Source of the DNA: an uncultured Peptococcaceae bacterium
GTDB taxonomy: Bacteria; Bacillota; Dehalobacteriia; UBA7702
Assembly: GCA_937919295.1 (NCBI GenBank)
Contig: CALFRX010000118.1
Span: 1-5,759, forward strand
Direction of reading: 5' to 3'
DNA length: 5,759 bases
The notes under the pieces were generated by a model. That model was given only the letters and a program-made list of their open reading frames with translations. It ran no database searches and had not been told where the DNA came from. The position numbers and the translations under genes were made by a program. This document shows positions 1 to 4,692 of this stretch, one piece after another (the first letter of the stretch is position 1; every line of letters begins with the position of its first letter).

Positions 1-319
1 GGTGCGGGGTACCGTCAGTCGGGGCATCATCAAGATGATGAAAAAAGCCGGCGCCAAAGAGGTGCATATGCGCATCAGTGCGCCACCCTTTACCTGGCCT
101 TGCTTTTACGGCATCGACCTGCCGGAAAAGAAACAGTTGACCGCCTACAACCACACGATTGAAGAAATCCGCCAACAGCTGCAAGCAGATTCTTTGGGCT
201 TTTTCTATGTGGAAGATTTGCCGAAAATCATCCCCAACTGTAAGTTAAAGGGGCATTGCGACGCCTGCTTCACCGGAAATTACCCGGTTCCCGTAACATT
301 AAAAGAAGAGGATCAATGA
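1..319 (+). CDS. purF: Amidophosphoribosyltransferase (PurF), C-terminal part, 5' end outside window
   Basis: PurF makes 5-phosphoribosylamine from PRPP and glutamine, the first committed step of de novo purine synthesis in the cytosol. About 105 C-terminal residues are present, read from base 2. The fragment begins in the phosphoribosyltransferase domain (RGTVSRGIIK, then EVHMRISAPPF), followed by the PCFYGID segment and the C-terminal CDACFTGNYP motif. The cysteine in PCFYGID and the CxxC of CDACFTG match three of the four ligands of the structural 4Fe-4S cluster in Bacillus subtilis-type PurF; the fourth would lie upstream of the window. The GTG at base 2 is an internal valine codon, not a start. 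The frame is intact up to TGA. The next gene starts one base after the stop, so they are probably co-transcribed. Identification is by recalled family motifs. Confidence 0.95.
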   Translation, partial: VRGTVSRGIIKMMKKAGAKEVHMRISAPPFTWPCFYGIDLPEKKQLTAYNHTIEEIRQQLQADSLGFFYVEDLPKIIPNCKLKGHCDACFTGNYPVPVTLKEEDQ

Positions 320-320
320 G

Positions 321-599
321 ATGAGCGCGCCACGAGATCAACTGATCAGCACCCTTTGCCGGCGGCGGGATCAGGAGGCTTTGGCGCTGATCAAAGAAGA
401 TCCCGCCCTTATTGACGAGAAGGTCATCCGCCTTGCCTTAGATCACGGCTGCGTCAAGGTCATTCGTTATCTGCGCCAGGAAAACAAGATCACCATGGAG
501 GGTAAGGAAACCCGGGATTTACAACGCGTCAATGAACTCAACGACAAAATTTCGCGGTTTAACAAAGATTTCGCGGACATCGAGAAATATCTGAAATAA
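321..599 (+). CDS. Small ankyrin-like/coiled-coil protein of unknown function
   Basis: This gene encodes 92 residues with no recognised catalytic motif. Residues about 17-53 (QEALALIKEDPALIDEKVI, then RLALDHGCVKVIRYL) resemble a degenerate ankyrin helix pair, with a turn near DHG. Residues about 65-91 are a charged amphipathic helix that could form a coiled coil. No signal peptide or membrane segment is seen, so it is probably cytosolic. The ATG lies one base after the purF stop, with a purine-rich Shine-Dalgarno sequence (AGAAGAGG, 304-311) inside the end of purF. The next gene follows after 10 bases. This spacing supports an operon with purF and the YcxB-like gene, but says little about function. 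A protein-interaction role is inference from the ankyrin-like pattern only. The gene is clearly real by packing and start signals. Confidence 0.8.
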   Translation: MSAPRDQLISTLCRRRDQEALALIKEDPALIDEKVIRLALDHGCVKVIRYLRQENKITMEGKETRDLQRVNELNDKISRFNKDFADIEKYLK

Positions 600-609
600 A
601 GGAGCGGTC

Positions 610-1098
610 ATGGAACAGAACGAAACAGTAACTGCCATCGAAACGAAAATTGAGCTCACCGCCAAAGACAGAGAGCGGGCCATGGATTATAATTTCTTTG
701 TCAAAAGAAAATGGATCTTCGCCGATATCATCTTCTTTGCCCTGCTTTCCTGCTTTATTTTGATCACCGGCCTCAGCGGCCTGCTCCCCGTCCCACAGGT
801 TTTGATCTATATGGCCTTTGGTTTGCTCGGCCTTCTCTTCCTGTTTTTGATCTTTGTCAAAATGATGGCCCAGGCCGGGACGAGCCATACCCGTTACGTC
901 AAAATCACACCCGAAGCGCTGATCACCAGGATCAGCGGGGAAAAAAAGGAATTCACCGTTAAGTGGGGGGATTTCGATTATATCGGCAAAACGAAAAACT
1001 ACTATTTTCTCTATCCCGACGCCACCCAGTTTTTGATTTTACCGAAACGTTGTTTCAGCGAGGAAGAGCGCAAAGCCTTAGACAAGGTCATATTATAA
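610..1098 (+). CDS. YcxB-like membrane protein
   Basis: This gene encodes 162 residues. Two hydrophobic segments at about 35-57 and 62-84 are separated by a short GLLPVPQ turn, so both termini probably face the cytosol. A soluble C-terminal domain (about 93-162) follows, with the look of the YcxB-like family: a beta-rich stretch (RYVKITPEALITRISGEKKE), then the W-x-DFDYIGKTKNYYFLY core and FLILPKRCFSEEE near the end. The function of this family is not known to me. A good Shine-Dalgarno sequence, AAAGGAG (598-604), overlaps the stop of the preceding gene. The ATG at 610 follows at normal spacing. It is the last gene of the purF-led operon, and a hairpin terminator begins 18 bases after its stop. 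Confidence 0.87.
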   Translation: MEQNETVTAIETKIELTAKDRERAMDYNFFVKRKWIFADIIFFALLSCFILITGLSGLLPVPQVLIYMAFGLLGLLFLFLIFVKMMAQAGTSHTRYVKITPEALITRISGEKKEFTVKWGDFDYIGKTKNYYFLYPDATQFLILPKRCFSEEERKALDKVIL

Positions 1099-1115
1099 TG
1101 TATCATGTACAATAT

Positions 1116-1148
1116 AAAATCCGAACAGAAAATCTGTTCGGATTTTTT
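1116..1148. terminator. Bidirectional Rho-independent terminator between convergent operons
   Basis: The stem is 14 base pairs, 1116-1129 with 1133-1146, and contains ATCCGAACAGA and its complement. The loop is AAA. On the plus strand it ends in T6 (1143-1148), serving the purF-led operon. On the minus strand the stem is followed by TTTTATATT, and it starts 20 bases after the stop of the minus-strand gene at 1166. One hairpin therefore probably ends transcription from both sides. Confidence 0.87.
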
Positions 1149-1165
1149 CTTACGTATTTTAAGCC

Positions 1166-1561
1166 TTAGTCAGCAACGACACAGTTTTTTTGTTTCTTGT
1201 GGTGTGCCAAACGAACCAAAAAATTAATTAGATAGCAGATGAAAAAGACAAATGAGCCAAAATTCAACATCATTGCCCCAATGAGATAGCCCATACTTTC
1301 ATCTGCCTCAACATACCTGTTTAATAGCTGAGGCAGTATATCCGAAGTTGAAAGGTGCGAAAAACCAATTGCAATCACAGAAAATACGATACTCACGGCA
1401 AAGAGAATTTTCCAATAAATACTGGAAAAGCCTTCTTTTAATATTATTCTCGACACAGCTGCTAATAATATAATCAAACCAAGAAGGAGCATCGCGCCAA
1501 TCGGATATGTCGAATCATAATAGGGATAAATCAATCTATACAAAAGACCCAGTAAACTCAC
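1166..1561 (-). CDS. Small four-helix membrane protein, downstream copy of a tandem pair
   Basis: This gene encodes 131 residues and is strongly hydrophobic, with about four membrane segments (roughly 1-12, 22-42, 49-68 and 92-116). A charged tail, RLAHHKKQKN, should lie on the cytosolic side. I do not recognise a named family. It is a clear paralogue of the next gene upstream (1627-2046): both carry an IYWK/SYWK motif before the third helix, then ADESMGYL/AEERMGYL, and share the C-terminal helix YLINFLVRL followed by HHxKQK. The start is GTG at 1561, preceded by AAAAGGAG (1572-1579) with a 10-base spacer. An ATG at 1571 is in another frame. The gene is AT-rich compared with purF and tyrS. 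It is probably the last gene of a minus-strand operon with the surface phospholipase-like gene. Confidence 0.8.
   Translation of the reverse strand: MSLLGLLYRLIYPYYDSTYPIGAMLLLGLIILLAAVSRIILKEGFSSIYWKILFAVSIVFSVIAIGFSHLSTSDILPQLLNRYVEADESMGYLIGAMMLNFGSFVFFICYLINFLVRLAHHKKQKNCVVAD
1199..1294. repeat. Diverged tandem duplication (second copy at 1675-1770)
   Basis: These 96 bases align without gaps to 1675-1770 at a constant offset of 476. About 20 mismatches are counted by eye. The block codes for the last helix and basic tail of both small membrane proteins. This shows that the two genes arose by duplication of one gene. Confidence 0.75.
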
Positions 1562-1626
1562 CTTTTATCATCTCCTTTTAGCCGTAATTCAGCTATTAAT
1601 GATTGAACCGACCGCTATGTTCGCAT

Positions 1627-2046
1627 CTAATCTATTTTGGTTTCCTCGGCAATCAGATGGCTTTTCTGCTTATTGTGGTGTACCAAACGGACCAAAAAAT
1701 TGATCAGATAGGAGATGAAAAAGATCAACGTTCCCAAATTAAAAGATATTGCACCAAAAAGATATCCCATCCTTTCTTCCGCTTCTATATAACCTAAATT
1801 TAGGGCTGATGTGATAGCATTTGAATATGCACCAAGGATAAATAAAACAAAGGCAACGATTGAGAAACCTATGCTTGCAATAAATAACGTTTTCCAATAG
1901 GAAGGGTCAAAACTCTTTTTAAAAACCATTTTTGAAACAATTAGCAAAATTAACGACAAAACTGGATATAAAATAATACCATATTGGAAGTTTCCAACAT
2001 ATGGACTAAGATAGGTTATTGCAACCAAAAAAAGCACTAAACCCAT
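1627..2046 (-). CDS. Small four-helix membrane protein, upstream copy of a tandem pair
   Basis: This gene encodes 139 residues from the chosen start. Four hydrophobic segments are seen at about 2-14, 23-42, 52-73 and 94-118, with a basic cytosolic tail (RLVHHNKQK) and a short acidic end. It is a paralogue of the gene at 1166-1561, aligned over most of its length. The family is unknown to me and no catalytic motif is visible. An upstream in-frame ATG at 2070 would add eight residues (MLKLIGGE) but has no Shine-Dalgarno sequence. The ATG at 2046 follows GGAGG directly and gives an N-terminus matching the paralogue in length, so I prefer it. It lies about 50 bases downstream of the surface phospholipase-like gene on the same strand, with no promoter seen between them. 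A role connected with that enzyme, such as protection or membrane handling, is only a guess from position. Confidence 0.78.
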   Translation of the reverse strand: MGLVLFLVAITYLSPYVGNFQYGIILYPVLSLILLIVSKMVFKKSFDPSYWKTLFIASIGFSIVAFVLFILGAYSNAITSALNLGYIEAEERMGYLFGAISFNLGTLIFFISYLINFLVRLVHHNKQKSHLIAEETKID

Positions 2047-2048
2047 TT

Positions 2049-2055
2049 CTCCTCC
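2049..2055 (-). promoter_or_regulatory. Ribosome binding site deciding the start at 2046
   Basis: GGAGGAG in the mRNA sense ends two bases before the ATG at 2046; from the GGAGG core the spacer is 4 bases, which is short but usable. The alternative ATG at 2070 is preceded by CACGTATCT, which has no Shine-Dalgarno match. Confidence 0.55.
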
Positions 2056-2095
2056 AATCAACTTTAACATAGATACGTGATAAGCAATACAATGA

Positions 2096-3736
2096 TCAAT
2101 GATTTAACCAACCATTATAGTAAAAACGATTCAAAAGACCTGTCACAGCACGCTCTGTACGCCTTATATTCTTAACAGTATCATCAAAAGCAGGAGTATA
2201 ATAAGGCATTACGCTTTTAAATCTAGAGCAATTATAGTATGTACCTTTTGCTAATCCAGCAAAATTATTTGCCATCGCAATCGCTGTACTATCATAAACA
2301 TATCGATATGAGTCATATGTCATCCCCGTATTTGCATGAGGAAGAACAGAATTATCAGCCCATGACTCATATTCAAGATGAGAAGAGTTTAAGAATGTCT
2401 TATTTGAAGCATGATAAGGATTGTTAAGGTCTTCAAGATAATGTATCGATAATCCCAATTCCTTATAACCTATATATTTAGATCCGTTGCGATAATTGGT
2501 ATAGGCATTATAATAATGATCATTAAAATACCAATATGCGTTTACAGTCGTAGAACCTGTCCAGCTTTTCCCCGTATCTGGGTTATAAAAATGCGCCTCG
2601 TATCCATTTTGATCCTCGATAGTATCCGCATACCACGCATAATATTTAATCAAATACTGGCCTGTTTTACTAATATTATTCAAGGTGACCGTTTCATTCA
2701 TTTTATTATAAATATAAGCTCTGCCGCCTTCCCCTGTATTATCCAATAATCCGGAAAACGCCCTGGTTGTAATGGTTTCATGTCCCACTTTTGCCCAACT
2801 CGTGGAGATTGAGCCGGAATCCGCACCGCTTGATTCCGCCACTTCACAGTAGAAGCTGGAATCATGGAAGGAAGCCAGCGCTTCGGGATCGATCCCCATT
2901 TCCGCAAGTTCTTCATCCGTGTACGTTACATCTTCCGTGTCAGCAGAACCAAGGTACTCAATATAGCTGCCGCCGGGGAAATAAAATGTGGGCTTCGTGT
3001 CGTTAATGATATAGGCGGAGATGATTTTCACACATTCCGAACGCTTGAGCGAATCTTGGGGATTAAAATTATGATTTTTATCACCGCAGAAAATCCCGGC
3101 GACGCTCATCGCATCTACCTCATCATCCGCCCATAAAGAAATATCTTCCTCATCGGCGTAGACGGGATCGGCAAGCATCGCTTCCAGTTCATTTATTTCG
3201 TTATCAGTCAAATACTCTTTTGCATCGTCACTTAATTCATATTGGTTGTCTGCAAAAATGCGACTATCTTCACTTTCCGCATAGCGGTTGACCAAAGACG
3301 CGGCTTCTTCTCTTGTGATATCGCTTTCCGGACAGAAAAGGCCATCCCCTCTGCCGTTGATCAGCCCTTTTTGATAGGCCCACTCCACCTGGGGCGCATA
3401 CCAGGCAGAAACCGAAACGTCGCTAAATGAGGTAACACCCTTATATTGCGTTAAATCCGCGTTAGAGGCATAGGCCAACATCGTGGCAAACTGGGCCCGG
3501 GTCACATAGTCGTTGGGCGCGAACTGATCTGCGCTTACACCGTTGATGATCCCTAATTGCACCAAATGCGACAAATAGTTTTCATACCAGGCGTCTTCCG
3601 TGACATCGTTAAATTTTTCATAGACCTTTACATTTACATCGGCAGTTTCATCAGGATTGATATAGGTAATCGTATTATTTTCTTCATCAACAACCATCGC
3701 CGTGGCTTCCGTCATCGCCTGTTCCGCCTCGGACAA
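2096..3736 (-). CDS. SLH-anchored zinc-dependent phospholipase C-like protein (5' end frameshifted)
   Basis: The open frame encodes 546 residues. Three SLH repeats form the N-terminal half: about 42-90 (FNDV, W50, GIINGV, TRAQ), 104-152 (FSDV, W112, GLINGR, TREE), and a third at 161-243 with an insertion and a degenerate KRSE. SLH modules bind secondary wall polymers and hold proteins on the cell surface. After an acidic linker, residues 314-546 resemble the zinc-dependent phospholipase C family. Candidate zinc ligands are W314, H319, D371, H382, H432, D436, H442, H453 and E457. Spacing such as HxxxDxxxxxH and HxxxE, and the HFYNPDTGK motif, fit Bacillus cereus PLC and clostridial alpha-toxin as I recall them. 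W-x4-H is nearer S1/P1 nuclease. Phospholipid hydrolysis is therefore likely but the substrate is not proven. The only start in this frame is a TTG at 3736 without a Shine-Dalgarno sequence. The true start lies upstream in another frame (3754-3876), so this copy is probably interrupted. The 3' part is AT-rich, unlike the SLH part. Confidence 0.85.
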   Translation of the reverse strand: MSEAEQAMTEATAMVVDEENNTITYINPDETADVNVKVYEKFNDVTEDAWYENYLSHLVQLGIINGVSADQFAPNDYVTRAQFATMLAYASNADLTQYKGVTSFSDVSVSAWYAPQVEWAYQKGLINGRGDGLFCPESDITREEAASLVNRYAESEDSRIFADNQYELSDDAKEYLTDNEINELEAMLADPVYADEEDISLWADDEVDAMSVAGIFCGDKNHNFNPQDSLKRSECVKIISAYIINDTKPTFYFPGGSYIEYLGSADTEDVTYTDEELAEMGIDPEALASFHDSSFYCEVAESSGADSGSISTSWAKVGHETITTRAFSGLLDNTGEGGRAYIYNKMNETVTLNNISKTGQYLIKYYAWYADTIEDQNGYEAHFYNPDTGKSWTGSTTVNAYWYFNDHYYNAYTNYRNGSKYIGYKELGLSIHYLEDLNNPYHASNKTFLNSSHLEYESWADNSVLPHANTGMTYDSYRYVYDSTAIAMANNFAGLAKGTYYNCSRFKSVMPYYTPAFDDTVKNIRRTERAVTGLLNRFYYNGWLNH

Positions 3737-3753
3737 ACCGGAATGATTTTCGG

Positions 3754-3876
3754 CTAAAACACCCGTTGAAAAATAAATATCAGACCAACCACCAACAACA
3801 TCGCAATATAGTTTCTACATGCCTTCATTGTTTTCTTCCGATCTTTTCTTAAAAATGATGCTTTATTCCATTTCAT
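3754..3876 (-). pseudogene. Detached signal-peptide start of the SLH-phospholipase gene
   Basis: Reading from ATG 3828 gives MKACRNYIAM then LLVVGLIFIF, a basic start and hydrophobic core typical of a secretion signal, but the frame ends at TAG (3754-3756). Adding one base to the A5 run at 3769-3773 continues it as STGVLAENHSG into the body frame at 3736. This places a VLA cleavage site right after the core and gives a protein of 577 residues. An in-frame ATG at 3876 would add 16 residues rich in lysine and arginine (MKWNKASFLRKDRKKT) and is an alternative start. Shine-Dalgarno matches are weak for both: GGAAG before 3828 and AAGAAAG before 3876. The fit of signal core, cleavage site and mature domain across a single-base shift in a homopolymer is strong evidence that these are one gene. 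Confidence 0.8.
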
Positions 3877-3935
3877 AGTTGACTTTCTTATCGTATCCTA
3901 TTATCCTGTCACAGAAACGTTATTTGTTTTTCATC

Positions 3936-3970
3936 ACAGTTTTGGCAAACTGTCGGCCTACCTCCTTTTT
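3936..3970 (-). promoter_or_regulatory. Leader segment with orphan Shine-Dalgarno and hairpin
   Basis: In the mRNA sense, AAAAAGGAGGT (3970-3960) is a near-perfect ribosome binding site but no gene follows it: the nearest frames are four- or five-codon mini-ORFs (TTG CCA AAA CTG TGA, and ATG AAA AAC AAA TAA). A hairpin follows at once: stem ACAGTTT/AAACTGT (3936-3942 with 3947-3953), loop of four. It sits in the leader of about 120 nt of the SLH-phospholipase gene. A leader peptide or RNA control element is possible. I do not recognise a known riboswitch. Confidence 0.35.
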
Positions 3971-4000
3971 ACACACAAATGCCGTTCTTTCGTCATTTTT

Positions 4001-4029
4001 ATCATACCAGGGTATACTATTAAAATCAA
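4001..4029 (-). promoter_or_regulatory. Sigma-A-type promoter of the SLH-phospholipase operon
   Basis: The minus strand has TTGATT as -35 (4024-4029), a 17-base spacer and TATGAT as -10 (4001-4006), close to the TTGACA/TATAAT consensus. It would start transcription near 3994, giving a leader of about 118 nt to ATG 3876 or 166 nt to ATG 3828. Confidence 0.6.
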
Positions 4030-4090
4030 CAATAGTTTGTTAATTTAATGAAGTTTTAATATTTGGCTATTCCGTATTACCCTGACACGC

Positions 4091-4115
4091 AAAAAGCGCA
4101 GATTCACTGCGCTTT
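4091..4115 (-). terminator. Possible terminator, left hairpin of the element
   Basis: The 9-bp stem (4093-4101 with 4107-4115) has the loop ATTCA. On the minus strand it ends in T5, three of them inside the stem, then GCG. It could stop minus-strand transcripts coming from the spore-protein gene before they enter the surface-protein promoter. The short T-run makes it weak. Confidence 0.35.
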
Positions 4116-4265
4116 CAGCTTGTCAAAAAAGTGGCCTCGCCACTTTCCCGCCAAGCTGATACGGTGACGGCACTGCCGCCACCTGGGATTAAAGTACCCG
4201 GACGGGGAGACGGCGCTCCCCTTCCCGCCCTTCCCCTGAGAAAGTTTGGCTTTATTGACAGTCTG

Positions 4266-4290
4266 AAAGCGCAGGTTCACTGCGCTTTTT
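4266..4290 (+). terminator. Possible terminator, right hairpin of the element
   Basis: The 9-bp stem (4266-4274 with 4280-4288) has the loop GTTCA and is followed on the plus strand by T5 overlapping the stem. It mirrors the left hairpin, so the element ends in outward-facing terminator-like structures. No plus-strand gene upstream needs it. Confidence 0.35.
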
Positions 4291-4322
4291 CATAAATTTT
4301 AAATTCGGTCATAACAGTTCTT

Positions 4323-4535
4323 TTATTTTGCGTTCACGTTCTTTTCCGCCAGATCACGCTTGCGTTTGGTTAAAATGCCGCCCATACGTCCGGTTTCCAC
4401 GGCGCTGAGACCGGCCCAACCCACATCCCGAACTTTGTCCAGGAGTCCCAACTCCGCGGCGATTTCCATTTTCATGGCTTCCACGTCGTCGGGGGTCTTT
4501 TTCATCTTGCTTTTTCTCGATTTGGAAATATCCAT
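4323..4535 (-). CDS. Small acid-soluble spore protein, alpha/beta type
   Basis: This gene encodes 70 residues. SASPs of this type coat DNA in the dormant spore and protect it from damage, then are degraded at germination as an amino-acid source. Two family signatures are visible. One is MEIAAELG (23-30), which holds the E-I-A site cut by the germination protease GPR, presumably after E24. The other is GWAGLSAVETGRMGG followed by ILTKR (39-57), the glycine-rich DNA-binding helix region. The basic N-terminus (SKSRKSKMKK) is longer than in classical Bacillus members but occurs in clostridial relatives as I recall. ATG 4535 is preceded by GAGGTG (4541-4546) with a 5-base spacer. It is divergent from tyrS and transcribed alone, with a likely sigma-G promoter upstream. 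It shows that the organism belongs to a spore-forming lineage. Confidence 0.9.
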   Translation of the reverse strand: MDISKSRKSKMKKTPDDVEAMKMEIAAELGLLDKVRDVGWAGLSAVETGRMGGILTKRKRDLAEKNVNAK

Positions 4536-4580
4536 TTCTTCACCTCATATCATTTCAATTTGGAATTCTTTGCTAAATCA

Positions 4581-4611
4581 TAGGATAACCCCTAACTTGA
4601 AAAAATATTCT
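4581..4611 (-). promoter_or_regulatory. Putative sigma-G (forespore) promoter of the spore-protein gene
   Basis: The minus strand shows AGAATA (4606-4611), an 18-base spacer and TATCCTA (4581-4587). The sigma-G consensus I recall is TGAATA, 17-18 bases, CATACTA: five of six and five of seven positions agree. Position, about 40 bases before the ribosome binding site, and the SASP product both fit forespore expression. Confidence 0.5.
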
Positions 4612-4628
4612 TGCCCTTGGGCCCCACG

Positions 4629-4657
4629 TTGACTTTTCCTCTGTTTTTATATAAAAT
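4629..4657 (+). promoter_or_regulatory. Sigma-A-type promoter of tyrS
   Basis: TTGACT (4629-4634), a 17-base spacer and TAAAAT (4652-4657) are each one base from consensus. Transcription would start near 4664, leaving a leader of only about 28 nt to the tyrS start. That is too short for a T-box. Confidence 0.65.
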
Positions 4658-4692
4658 AGTATCGTTAGTAAGAAAAACAACGAGGTGAAAAC

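Larger units (their letters stand above)
4091..4290. repeat. Structured 200-bp element bounded by inverted palindromes (REPIN/MITE-like)
   Basis: The two ends, 4091-4131 and 4250-4290, are 41-base imperfect inverted repeats of each other (33 of 41 positions by eye). Each end contains the same 9-bp palindrome AAAGCGCAG/CTGCGCTTT with a different five-base loop. The interior holds more hairpins: CAGCTTG/CAAGCTG (4116-4122, 4152-4158) enclosing AAAGTGGC/GCCACTTT (4128-4135, 4139-4146), GGTGACGGC/GCCGCCACC with one mismatch (4163-4183), and GGGGAG/CTCCCC (4204-4221). It is GC-rich inside an AT-rich gap and has no long ORF. No clear target-site duplication is seen. It could be a non-autonomous mobile repeat, or less likely an expressed structured RNA. 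Confidence 0.55.

Noticed and set aside
2..4. GTG at the window edge as a start codon
   Set aside because: The residues around it match the interior of PurF, so the gene simply continues upstream of the window.
559..888. Minus-strand open frame of 109 codons
   Set aside because: It is the complement of the YcxB-like gene, with low-complexity charged translation and no start signal.
3734..3736. TTG as the true start of the SLH-phospholipase protein
   Set aside because: It has no Shine-Dalgarno sequence, would leave an SLH protein without a signal peptide, and a full signal peptide lies just upstream one frame away.
3877..4000. c-di-GMP or other known riboswitch in the surface-protein leader
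   Set aside because: I looked for the conserved core of c-di-GMP-I and II classes and did not find it; only a simple hairpin and an orphan Shine-Dalgarno sequence are visible.
4091..4290. CRISPR array
   Set aside because: There are only two inverted palindromes with one interior, not regularly spaced direct repeats.
4360..4632. Plus-strand open frame of 90 codons
   Set aside because: It is antisense to the spore-protein gene and its promoter region, with no ribosome binding site or recognisable product.
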